This document shows, piece by piece, positions 33,003 to 40,828 of a stretch of DNA of 64,000 nt. How positions within the stretch are numbered: the first letter of the stretch is position 1; every line of letters starts with the position of its first letter. The notes under the pieces are model-generated. The model was not told the origin of the DNA and ran no database searches. It saw nothing but the letters and a program-made list of their open reading frames with translations. The stretch comes from an uncultured Actinomyces sp. (GTDB taxonomy: Bacteria > Actinomycetota > Actinomycetes > Actinomycetales > Actinomycetaceae), in the NCBI GenBank assembly GCA_938014245.1, contig CALLSD010000060.1, positions 74,673 through 138,672 on the forward strand. Direction: 5' to 3'. The translations under genes were made by a program, and so were the position numbers.

Positions 33003-34778
33003 ATGTCTGTGGAGACAAGTGCACCACCGAGCGTTGGTGCGCGGGGGGAGGAAACCCCTGAAACGCGCGCAGTGGCCTCGGGAAAGAAAAAACGAACAAA
33101 GGTTCGTCGTGATCCGGTGACTGTCGCGATCGTTGCGATCATTTCAGCGGTGTTGGTACTGCTGGTGCTGTTGCCTCTGGTCACGATTTTGGCTCGCGCA
33201 TTTTCGGGCGAAGGAATGAAGGTTCTGACCTCCTTCGTCTCCTCGAAGACTAACCGCACGATTGCCCTGAACACGATTGTCCTGGGCTTGGTCGTCGGTC
33301 TTGTCGGAACTCTTGTTGGTTTCTTCTTCGCTTACATTCAGGCTCGCGTGAAGATCCCCGGCAAGAAGATCCTGCACCTCATCTGCTTGATCCCGATCGT
33401 TTCGCCGCCCTTCGCTGTGGCAACGTCCGCGATCACTCTGTTTGGACGCAACGGAATCATCTCCACTCAGCTGCTCGGTCAGCAGTGGAACATCTACGGC
33501 CTCTCTGGCCTGACTCTGGTTCTTTCTCTCTCTTTCTTCCCTGTTGCGTACATGAACATGCTCGGCATGCTCAAGAATCTGGATCCCGCAATGGAGGAGG
33601 CCGCGGCCTCCCTGGGTGCATCCTCGTGGAAGATTTTCCGCACGGTTACCCTCCCCATGCTGATCCCCGGCTTCGCAGCCTCGTTCCTCCTCCTCTTCGT
33701 CGAGGCGATCGCTGACTTGGCGAACCCCTTGGTCATCGGTGGTGACTTTACGGTCTTGGCTTCGCGCGCATACATCGCGGTCAACGGTGAGTACAACACT
33801 GCTGCCGGTTCGGCTTACTCGCTGATCCTCTTGGTTCCTGCGCTCTTGGTCTTCCTTCTGCAGCGCTACTGGTCGGGTCGTTCTTCAGCGGTGACCGTGA
33901 CCGGTAAGCCCGCTGGCCGCGTTCGCATGGTGACTTCTCTTGCCGCTCGCATTCCTTTGGGCGCAGTGACTGCCGCGCTGGCACTTTTCGTTGTGACGAT
34001 TTACGCGACGGTTATTGTGGGTGCATTCGTCTCGATCTTGGGCGTTGACAATACCTTCACTCTCAAGAACTTCAAGTACGTGCTCTCGGGTATCGGTAAC
34101 GATGCGATGGTGGATACGACCATCTTGGCCCTGATTGCTACGCCGATTGCTGGCGTGCTTGGCATGATCGTCGCGTGGTTGGTTGTCGTGCGTTTGAAGG
34201 CTTCCTCGGGCTTCATGGACTTCCTCGGTATGCTCGGTTTGTCTGTGCCCGGTACCGTCTTGGGTATCGGTTACCTCATCACCTACAACAAGCCGATCAT
34301 CATCTTTGGAAAGCTCCAGCTGATGCCGGCGCTCGCGGGTGGTTCTGCGGTCTTCGGTGGTGCGTTGGCGATCATCATGGTGTACATCGCGCGTTCGATG
34401 CCTTCCGGTCAGCGTTCGGGTATTGCTTCCCTCCATCAGATCGATCATTCGATTGACGAGGCCTCAACCTCCTTGGGCGCTTCGGGCTTGGTGACCTTCA
34501 TGAAGGTGACGCTTCCCCTGATTCGTCCTGCGTTCATCGCTGGTTTGACCTACGCCTTCGCGCGTTCGATGACCACGCTGTCGCCAATCATTTTCATCAC
34601 GACTCCTAAGACCAAGATCATGACCTCGCAGATTCTGTCTGAGGTTGATGCGGGGCGTTTCGGTAATGCTTTCGCCTTCTGCACGATCTTGATCGTCATT
34701 GTCATGGCTGTTATCGGCCTGACGAATGTCCTCGTGCGAGATAAATCTGTCACCGCCTCCAATGGCGCGGGCATGTAA
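33003..34778 (+). CDS. ABC transporter permease, two fused BPD_transp_1 domains (FbpB/AfuB type)
   Basis: The 591-residue protein carries two permease halves in one chain. Each has an EAA loop: MEEAAASLGASSWKIFRTVT in the first half and IDEASTSLGASGLVTFMKVT in the second. About twelve transmembrane helices are predicted. The N-terminal 55 residues are hydrophilic (KKKRTKVRRD before the first helix). Such fused permeases are typical of FbpB, ThiP, PhnV-like and AfuB systems. ATG 33003 is chosen as the most natural start, though its ribosome binding site is weak. It is 156 bases after the binding-protein gene and 21 bases before the ATPase gene. Confidence 0.92.
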   Translation: MSVETSAPPSVGARGEETPETRAVASGKKKRTKVRRDPVTVAIVAIISAVLVLLVLLPLVTILARAFSGEGMKVLTSFVSSKTNRTIALNTIVLGLVVGLVGTLVGFFFAYIQARVKIPGKKILHLICLIPIVSPPFAVATSAITLFGRNGIISTQLLGQQWNIYGLSGLTLVLSLSFFPVAYMNMLGMLKNLDPAMEEAAASLGASSWKIFRTVTLPMLIPGFAASFLLLFVEAIADLANPLVIGGDFTVLASRAYIAVNGEYNTAAGSAYSLILLVPALLVFLLQRYWSGRSSAVTVTGKPAGRVRMVTSLAARIPLGAVTAALALFVVTIYATVIVGAFVSILGVDNTFTLKNFKYVLSGIGNDAMVDTTILALIATPIAGVLGMIVAWLVVVRLKASSGFMDFLGMLGLSVPGTVLGIGYLITYNKPIIIFGKLQLMPALAGGSAVFGGALAIIMVYIARSMPSGQRSGIASLHQIDHSIDEASTSLGASGLVTFMKVTLPLIRPAFIAGLTYAFARSMTTLSPIIFITTPKTKIMTSQILSEVDAGRFGNAFAFCTILIVIVMAVIGLTNVLVRDKSVTASNGAGM

Positions 34779-34799
34779 TTGTTGACAAAGGAAAGCCTC

Positions 34800-35945
34800 A
34801 TGTCGAATACAAATGACACTAATGCTCCCGGCCGCCTGTCCTTGGTGGAACTGACGAAGACCTTCTCCAACACGGTCTCTGATGTGACTGCGGTCGACCA
34901 CATCAATCTGGATATTCGCCCCGGTGAGTTCATCACCTTGCTTGGTCCCTCTGGATGCGGCAAGACCACGACCCTGCGCATGATCGCAGGTTTCGAGGAT
35001 GCCACTTCGGGCCAGGTCATGCTGGATGGCGAGAACATGGTTGTTGTCCCGCCGAACAAGCGCCCCATGTCGATGGTGTTCCAGTCCTACGCGCTTTTCC
35101 CGCACCTGAGCGTGCGCGAAAACGTTGCCTATGGCTTGCGTCTGCGCAAGAAGAGTGCAGAGGAAATCAAGGAAGAAGTTGACATTGCTCTTGCTGCGAT
35201 GAACCTGACTGCGATGGCCGATCGTGCGCCGTCTCAGCTCTCGGGTGGTCAGCAGCAGCGTGTGGCACTGGCACGCGCGATGGTTGTGCGCCCCAAGGTT
35301 TTGCTCTTCGATGAGCCCTTGTCGAACCTGGATGCGAAGCTGCGCGTCAAGATGCGCGTGGAGATCCGCCGGATGCAAAAGCGTCTGGGTATCTCTTCCG
35401 TTTACGTCACCCACGATCAGTCCGAAGCTATGGCGATGTCGGACCGGATTGTCGTCATGAATTCCGGTCGCATTGAGCAGGTTGATACTCCCGAGGAGAT
35501 CTACCTTCACCCCGCCAGCGTTTTCGTTGCGGACTTCGTGGGACGTGCGAACTTCGTGCCTGCTCAGGCGCATGAAGTTAGCGAAGATGGCATGGTCGAG
35601 ATCGAGGCCTTGGGCCAGAAGATTCGCGTTCACTCTTCTGAAGGTGCGAAGGAAGCTGTGCGTGAGGGTAAGGAAACCGTGGTCTTGGTTCGCCCCGAGT
35701 CCATGAGGATCCAGCCGACCGATGAGAAGCCTGCAACACTGACGGGTTCTTTGGGTCAGGTCGTTACCTCGATCTTCTATGGCGAAACGGTCGAATACGA
35801 AATCGAGACCGAGTTCGGTTCGCTCGTGTGTGTCGTTTCTGACCCGCGTGCCGAGGACCTCCTTGAAGAAGGTCAATACGTTCGCCTGGGTATCGAGGCC
35901 GAGAAGGCGTGGCTCTTGCCTTCGGGGCAGCTCGCATCGGCGTAA
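34800..35945 (+). CDS. ABC transporter ATP-binding protein with TOBE domain (FbpC/PotA-like)
   Basis: The 381-residue ATPase has Walker A LLGPSGCGKTTTLRMIAG, Q loop MVFQSYALFPHLSV, signature QLSGGQQQRVALARAM, Walker B LLFDEPLSNLD and the H loop VYVTHDQSEAM. A regulatory TOBE domain occupies about residues 260-375. This is the CUT2/MOI-type ATPase used with binding proteins of the iron, polyamine or phosphonate class. AAAGGAAAG precedes ATG 34800. A GC-rich hairpin follows the stop. It completes the kinase-regulator-SBP-permease-ATPase set. Confidence 0.93.
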   Translation: MSNTNDTNAPGRLSLVELTKTFSNTVSDVTAVDHINLDIRPGEFITLLGPSGCGKTTTLRMIAGFEDATSGQVMLDGENMVVVPPNKRPMSMVFQSYALFPHLSVRENVAYGLRLRKKSAEEIKEEVDIALAAMNLTAMADRAPSQLSGGQQQRVALARAMVVRPKVLLFDEPLSNLDAKLRVKMRVEIRRMQKRLGISSVYVTHDQSEAMAMSDRIVVMNSGRIEQVDTPEEIYLHPASVFVADFVGRANFVPAQAHEVSEDGMVEIEALGQKIRVHSSEGAKEAVREGKETVVLVRPESMRIQPTDEKPATLTGSLGQVVTSIFYGETVEYEIETEFGSLVCVVSDPRAEDLLEEGQYVRLGIEAEKAWLLPSGQLASA

Positions 35946-35986
35946 CTGTTGTGTGGGTCTTGAGTGAGTGATCAAGGCCGCCGGCC

Positions 35987-36026
35987 GGGGCCGGGAGAGG
36001 GGAGTGATTATCCCTCTCCCGGCCCC
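35987..36026 (+). terminator. GC-rich terminator hairpin after the transport operon
   Basis: GGGGCCGGGAGAGGG at 35987-36001 pairs perfectly (15 bp) with CCCTCTCCCGGCCCC at 36012-36026. There is no T tract after it, so it is either a weak intrinsic terminator or a pause hairpin. It sits between the ATPase gene and prfB. Confidence 0.65.
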
Positions 36027-36066
36027 GACCTCGTCAATAGGCAAATGAATCCGCTACTCTGGTGAC

Positions 36067-37194
36067 GTGGCCATTGAGTTTTCTGAAGAGATCCAGTCCT
36101 TGCGCACAACCATGGAGAATATCTCCGCAGTTGTGCAGCCCGAGCGTCTTCGCGCGCAGATCGAGGAGTTGTCGCAGCAGGCGGCTGCTCCGGACCTGTG
36201 GGATGACCCCTCGCACGCTCAGGAAGTAACCTCGCAGCTGTCTCACCGTCAGAGCGAACTCGATCGCGTGCTGGCCATGGAAGAACGCATTGATGATCTC
36301 GAGGCCATTGTCGATATGGCGCGCGAAACTGCGGAAAGCGATCCCTCGGAGGCAGAAGATATCTTCGCCGAGGCCGAAGCTGATTTGGGTGCTCTTAAGG
36401 ACGACATGTCTGCTCTTGAGATCCGTACCCTTCTTGATGGTGAATACGATGAGCGCAACGCGGTTATTACTATTCGAAGCGGTGCCGGCGGCGTGGATGC
36501 TGCTGATTTTGCTGAGATCCTCTTGCGCATGTACCTGCGTTGGGCCGAGCGTCATGGTTATCCGACGAAGGTCATGGATACGTCCTACGCGGAAGAAGCT
36601 GGTCTGAAGTCGGCAACTTTCGAAGTTCAGGCACCCTACGCCTATGGCACTCTTTCGGTCGAGGCCGGTACCCACCGCCTCGTGCGCATTAGTCCCTTCG
36701 ATAACCAGGGACGCCGTCAGACTTCTTTCGCGGCCGTTGAGGTTATTCCTCTGATTGAATCGACGGACCATATTGAGATTCCCGAATCCGAACTCAAGGT
36801 TGATGTCTTCCGTTCCTCGGGTCCCGGTGGGCAGTCGGTGAACACGACGGACTCTGCGGTTCGTATGACCCACATTCCCACGGGCATTGTTGTCTCGATG
36901 CAGGATGAGAAGTCCCAGATTCAAAACCGTGCGGCTGCCCTGCGAGTTCTGCAGTCTCGCCTCTTGGTTCTTCGTCATGAGGAAGAGCAGGCCAAGAAGA
37001 AGGAGCTTGCTGGGGACGTGAAGGCCTCGTGGGGCGACCAGATGCGCTCGTATGTTCTTCAGCCCTACCAGATGGTGAAGGACCTGCGAACCGAGTACGA
37101 GTCTGGGAATCCGCAAAACGTTTTCGATGGCGACATCGATGGCTTTATCAATGCGGGAATCCGTTGGCGTAAGAACCAGCAGAACGCTGAGTAA
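36067..37194 (+). CDS. prfB: Peptide chain release factor 2
   Basis: The 375-residue factor reads UGA and UAA stop codons. It has the RF2 tripeptide SPF (RLVRISPFDNQGRRQ) and the catalytic loop SSGPGGQSVNTTDSAV with GGQ. The frame is continuous, so the programmed +1 frameshift known from E. coli prfB is absent here, as I recall for many actinobacteria. Start is GTG 36067. It is followed by a strong terminator, then ftsEX, the classical actinobacterial order prfB-ftsE-ftsX-smpB. Confidence 0.97.
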   Translation: MAIEFSEEIQSLRTTMENISAVVQPERLRAQIEELSQQAAAPDLWDDPSHAQEVTSQLSHRQSELDRVLAMEERIDDLEAIVDMARETAESDPSEAEDIFAEAEADLGALKDDMSALEIRTLLDGEYDERNAVITIRSGAGGVDAADFAEILLRMYLRWAERHGYPTKVMDTSYAEEAGLKSATFEVQAPYAYGTLSVEAGTHRLVRISPFDNQGRRQTSFAAVEVIPLIESTDHIEIPESELKVDVFRSSGPGGQSVNTTDSAVRMTHIPTGIVVSMQDEKSQIQNRAAALRVLQSRLLVLRHEEEQAKKKELAGDVKASWGDQMRSYVLQPYQMVKDLRTEYESGNPQNVFDGDIDGFINAGIRWRKNQQNAE

Positions 37195-37198
37195 AGTG

Positions 37199-37226
37199 AA
37201 AAGCCCGGGCGAAGGCCCGGGCTTTT
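37199..37226 (+). terminator. Rho-independent terminator after prfB
   Basis: AAAAGCCCGGGC at 37199-37210 pairs with GCCCGGGCTTTT at 37215-37226 around GAAG. It is five bases past the prfB stop and ends in TTTT. Confidence 0.92.
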
Positions 37227-37300
37227 GCGCGTGTCGCCGGTGCAGCGAGCCGCTGAATGCATAGGGTAAAAGGGACCATAACCCCGATCAGAGACGGCTC

Positions 37301-37990
37301 ATGATTCGATTTGATCACGTGACCATGGTGTATCAGCCTGGTGCACGTCCGGCATTAGACGATGTTTCCCTCGAAGTGAAGCGCGGAGAGTTCGTCTTCC
37401 TCGTAGGTAAATCCGGCTCAGGTAAGTCCACGTTCCTCCAGCTCACTATGCGGGAGATTCGCGCGACTTCGGGAACCGTGTGGGTTCTCGGCCACGACGT
37501 AGGCAAGCTTTCTCGCTGGTCGGTTCCAAAACTCCGTCGCCAGGTGGGAACCGTCTTCCAGGATTTCCGCCTGCTGCCCTCGAAGAGCGTTTACGAAAAC
37601 GTTGCATTGGCTATGCAAGTGATCGGTAAGCCTCGTCACGCGATTGAAACCCAGGTTCCCGAGGTGCTGGAACTGGTGGGTCTTGCTGGCAAGGAAAAGC
37701 GCTTGCCCCACGAGCTCTCCGGTGGTGAAGAACAGCGCGTTGCTATCGCCAGAGCGATGGTGAACCGCCCCGAATTACTGTTGGCCGACGAGCCGACTGG
37801 AAACTTGGACCCGGATACGTCCTTGGGAATTATGCGTCTTTTGGACCGTATTAACCGCAATGGGACGACGGTCGTTATGGCTACTCACGATGCAGCAATC
37901 GTGAATCAGATGCGTATGCGCGTGATCGAATTGCACGATGGAACAGTTGCGCGTGATCAGGACAGCGGCGTGTATGGGGCGGTGAAGTAA
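37301..37990 (+). CDS. ftsE: Cell division ATP-binding protein FtsE
   Basis: The 229-residue ATPase shows Walker A FLVGKSGSGKSTFLQLT, signature HELSGGEEQRVAIARAM, Walker B LLLADEPTGNLDPDTS and H loop VVMATHDAAIV. FtsE drives conformational change in FtsX, which switches on peptidoglycan hydrolases at the division site. The signature LSGGEEQR is the usual FtsE form. The gene overlaps ftsX by one base (TAATG) and starts a three-gene cell-wall cleavage unit with the M23 peptidase. Confidence 0.97.
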   Translation: MIRFDHVTMVYQPGARPALDDVSLEVKRGEFVFLVGKSGSGKSTFLQLTMREIRATSGTVWVLGHDVGKLSRWSVPKLRRQVGTVFQDFRLLPSKSVYENVALAMQVIGKPRHAIETQVPEVLELVGLAGKEKRLPHELSGGEEQRVAIARAMVNRPELLLADEPTGNLDPDTSLGIMRLLDRINRNGTTVVMATHDAAIVNQMRMRVIELHDGTVARDQDSGVYGAVK

Positions 37991-38904
37991 TGAAGTTACG
38001 TTTTATTCTTTCCGAGGTTGGTAAGGGTCTGTCGCGCAACCGTGCGATGTCCGTTGCTGTTGTTATCGTGACCTTCGTGTCCCTTCTTTTCGTTGGTATT
38101 GCTGGGCTTTCTCAGATGCAGGTTTCGCGTATGAAGAGCCAGTGGTACGACAAAATCGAAGTGTCGGTGTATATGTGCGCCACCAACGATCAGACACCGA
38201 GCTGCAATAACGAAGAAGCAACCGAGGCTCAGATTGGAGCTGTTCGCGACAAGCTTGCCTCTGCTGAGCTTGCTCCCTATGTGAAGGAAGTTTTCGAGGA
38301 ATCGAAGGCGGAAGCCTATAAGAACTTCATTCAGATTTATGGGAATTCTTCGCTGGGACAGTGGACGACCGAAGACATGATGCAAGTCTCCTTCCGCGTC
38401 AAGCTGGTCAATCCCGAGCAATTCAGCATTATTCGCGACGAACTCACGGGATCTCCCGGTGTGTCCGTGGTGAAGGATCAGCGTGAGATCGTTGAGCCCT
38501 TGTTCCAGGTTTTGGGTAAGGCCCGAGGCCTGTCGCTGGGCTTGGCGGGCGTCATGATCATCGCCGCGGTCTTGCTCATTACGACCACTATTCGCCTGTC
38601 CGCAATGAGTCGTGAACGTGAAACCTCCATCATGCGTCTGGTGGGTGCGTCGAACTTGTTCATCCAGGCTCCCTTCATGATTGAGGGTGCGATTGCCGCC
38701 GTGGTGGGCGCGCTCCTTGCTGTTGGAACGCTCTTTGTCGGCGTGCATGTTCTGGTCAACCAATGGCTTGCACAGGCCTTCCGCTGGACGAACTTTATCG
38801 GCATGCGTGAGGTTTGGATCATGTCTCCGATCCTCATCATCGCGGCTGTTCTCCTGGCGCTGTCCGCCTCTGCTTTCTCCTTAGCGAAGTACACAAAGAT
38901 CTGA
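37990..38904 (+). CDS. ftsX: Cell division membrane protein FtsX
   Basis: The 304-residue protein has a first transmembrane helix (AVVIVTFVSLLFVGIAGL), a large external domain (about 45-170, with Cys pairs at VYMCATNDQTPSCNN), and three further helices in the MacB/FtsX domain (GLAGVMIIAAVLLITTT, AIAAVVGALLAVGTLFVGV, IMSPILIIAAVLLALSAS). It relays ATP hydrolysis by FtsE to an extracellular hydrolase. Starting base overlaps the ftsE stop. The external domain is the expected docking site for the M23 enzyme encoded four bases downstream. Confidence 0.95.
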   Translation: MKLRFILSEVGKGLSRNRAMSVAVVIVTFVSLLFVGIAGLSQMQVSRMKSQWYDKIEVSVYMCATNDQTPSCNNEEATEAQIGAVRDKLASAELAPYVKEVFEESKAEAYKNFIQIYGNSSLGQWTTEDMMQVSFRVKLVNPEQFSIIRDELTGSPGVSVVKDQREIVEPLFQVLGKARGLSLGLAGVMIIAAVLLITTTIRLSAMSRERETSIMRLVGASNLFIQAPFMIEGAIAAVVGALLAVGTLFVGVHVLVNQWLAQAFRWTNFIGMREVWIMSPILIIAAVLLALSASAFSLAKYTKI

Positions 38905-38908
38905 TCCT

Positions 38909-40180
38909 ATGAAGCTCCCACGTTTTCACGGTCTGTCCAAGCGAATGACCAGTGCTGCGGCACTGCTCATTGTTCTTGCCCCCATCAGCTTTGCGCCCCC
39001 GGCCTTGGCTGATGAGGACCGTGATCGCGTAGCCGAGGCGCAGCGTCAGTCCGCGCAACATGTTCAAGAACTGCGCAACAACCTTGAGGGTTTAGATTCG
39101 TCTCTTGCCCAGGTCTATGTGGATCTTGAAACCGCGAACGCACAAATCCCCGTTGCCCAGGCTGAACTCGATACGGCGAATGAACGATATGAGGGGGCAA
39201 AGCGGGAACACGATGTTGCCCAGGCGCAATTGGATGCCGCTCAAGCGGAAGCGAACCGTCTGAGTGACGAAATGACAAAGGCACGCAAGCAACAGGAGGC
39301 TGCAGAAAAAGCAGTCGGCTCACTTGCGCGCGAGATGTATCAGTCGGGGGGAACCAGTTCTCCCTTGCTCATTGCTTTGTCCTCTTCTGGGACCGAAGAG
39401 ATTGCTGATCGCGCAGCCGCGGCCGATGCGCTCACTCGCGCCCAGGACAGCGCCTTGAGTCAAGCACAAGGGGTTCAGGCTTCTACTCGCAATCAGCAAA
39501 GCCGACAGAGCGCTGTAACCGCGCGTATCTCTGCGCTTGAGGAAAAAGCGCGCAAGGCCTCGGAAGAAGCAGAAAGCGCAAAGAACACTGCGGAAACGAA
39601 GCTTCGCGAGCTCGACGAACTGAAGAAGACCTCGGAAGAAAAGCGCGCCCAGTGGGATGCACAGAAAGCCCAGGCTGAAGAACAGCTCGGCCAATGGCAG
39701 CGTGAATACCAGGAGGCAACTTCGAAGCTCGCTGCGATTGATGAAGAAAATCGCCGCCAGAATCGGCGCTACACTTCATCCTCGAACTTCTCCAGCCCGC
39801 TTCCCGTTCCTTTGGTCGTGACGTCACCATTCGGGTGGCGCGTCCACCCCGTTCTTGGGATTTCGCGCTATCACAATGGAACAGACTTCGCGGCGAACTG
39901 CGGCACCGAGATCTACCCTGTTGCCGAAGGCGTAGTGACCGCGGTAACCGTTGAAACTGCTGGCGGAAACGTTGTCTACGTCAACCACGGCATGATGAAT
40001 GGTGCCTCGATGTCGACCGCCTACGTCCACATGCAATCAACGAATGTTCATGTGGGCCAGCAGGTTGGGCGCGACACTGTTTTGGGTTGGGTTGGAGCGA
40101 CCGGCTATGCCACTGGCTGCCACCTCCACCTGTCTGTCATGCGCAATGGCGCTGATGTTGAACCTCTTGATTACTTGTAG
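38909..40180 (+). CDS. Murein hydrolase, secreted M23/LytM peptidase with coiled coil
   Basis: The 423-residue protein has a signal peptide (SAAALLIVLAPISFAPPALA). A long coiled coil follows (about 35-285, rich in Ala, Glu, Gln and Lys). The C-terminal LytM domain starts at PVTSPFGWRVHPVLG-like residues (about 300). The zinc ligands are present: YHNGTDFAA (His and Asp), TAYVHMQS and GCHLHLSV (HxH). Thus, unlike E. coli EnvC, this protein should be catalytically active. Coiled coil plus LytM next to ftsEX is the classic arrangement for a hydrolase controlled by FtsX. It probably cuts cross-links in peptidoglycan during septum splitting. Confidence 0.92.
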   Translation: MKLPRFHGLSKRMTSAAALLIVLAPISFAPPALADEDRDRVAEAQRQSAQHVQELRNNLEGLDSSLAQVYVDLETANAQIPVAQAELDTANERYEGAKREHDVAQAQLDAAQAEANRLSDEMTKARKQQEAAEKAVGSLAREMYQSGGTSSPLLIALSSSGTEEIADRAAAADALTRAQDSALSQAQGVQASTRNQQSRQSAVTARISALEEKARKASEEAESAKNTAETKLRELDELKKTSEEKRAQWDAQKAQAEEQLGQWQREYQEATSKLAAIDEENRRQNRRYTSSSNFSSPLPVPLVVTSPFGWRVHPVLGISRYHNGTDFAANCGTEIYPVAEGVVTAVTVETAGGNVVYVNHGMMNGASMSTAYVHMQSTNVHVGQQVGRDTVLGWVGATGYATGCHLHLSVMRNGADVEPLDYL

Positions 40181-40222
40181 GACAATAGATCTTCCGTAAT
40201 CACTGGCCGAGGGAGGTGTTTT

Positions 40223-40750
40223 ATGCCAAAGGAATGGAAAAAGCCAAAGCCTACCGAATCCGAGAGGCGTAAGGCCGCCTCGGACGCGAAGAAGACAATT
40301 GCGCGCAATAAGAAGGCTCGCCACGACTATCTCATCGAAGATACGTGGGAGGCCGGCATGGTGCTTTCGGGTACCGAAGTGAAAGCCCTGCGTATGGGGC
40401 GCGCGTCGCTTGTCGATGCGTGGGTAGAGATTAAGAACGGCGAGGCCTGGCTGTACGGGGCGAATATCCCCATGTATGCCCAGGGTTCGTGGACAAACCA
40501 CGCTCCCACGCGTAAGAGGAAGCTTTTACTGCATAGCAGCGAAATTTCCACTCTGGCCGATAAGTCTTCTGTCAAGGGATACACCATTGTTCCCCTTGAG
40601 CTGTACTTCATTGGCGGCCGCGCAAAGGTAGAGATCGCCCTTGCTCGCGGTAAACAAGAGTGGGATAAACGTCAGGCCCTGCGCGAAAAACAGGACCAGC
40701 GTGAGGCAGAGCGCGCGATGCGTCGCTATGTCAAACAAGCACGTCGCTGA
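40223..40750 (+). CDS. smpB: SsrA-binding protein SmpB
   Basis: The 175-residue protein contains the SmpB core KARHDYLIEDTWEAGMVLSG, TEVKALRMGRASLVDAWVEI, GEAWLYGANIPMYAQGSW and the basic tail that enters the ribosome A site (ALARGKQEWDKRQALREKQ). It binds tmRNA and brings it to stalled ribosomes. The N-terminal 35 residues are highly basic and extra relative to E. coli. The tmRNA gene lies 5 kb downstream on the same strand, separated by two YhgE genes. Confidence 0.97.
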   Translation: MPKEWKKPKPTESERRKAASDAKKTIARNKKARHDYLIEDTWEAGMVLSGTEVKALRMGRASLVDAWVEIKNGEAWLYGANIPMYAQGSWTNHAPTRKRKLLLHSSEISTLADKSSVKGYTIVPLELYFIGGRAKVEIALARGKQEWDKRQALREKQDQREAERAMRRYVKQARR

Positions 40751-40774
40751 TCGGCGGCGTGTTCACGAGGAAGT

Positions 40775-40806
40775 GCTGTGTGCCCTCCATGTGGAAGGTA
40801 CACAGC
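40775..40806 (+). terminator. Imperfect hairpin after smpB
   Basis: GCTGTGT at 40775-40781 pairs with ACACAGC at 40800-40806, and TCC/GGA inside extends the stem with two mismatches. It ends 22 bases before the first YhgE start and has only a weak T-rich trailer (CTGTTCTGTTT). It may be a weak terminator or leader structure. Confidence 0.4.
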
Positions 40807-40828
40807 CTGTTCTGTTTGAGGAGCGTTT

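Noticed and set aside
36067..36200. Programmed +1 frameshift in prfB
   Set aside because: The frame is continuous from the GTG and there is no in-frame TGA after a CTT slippery codon.
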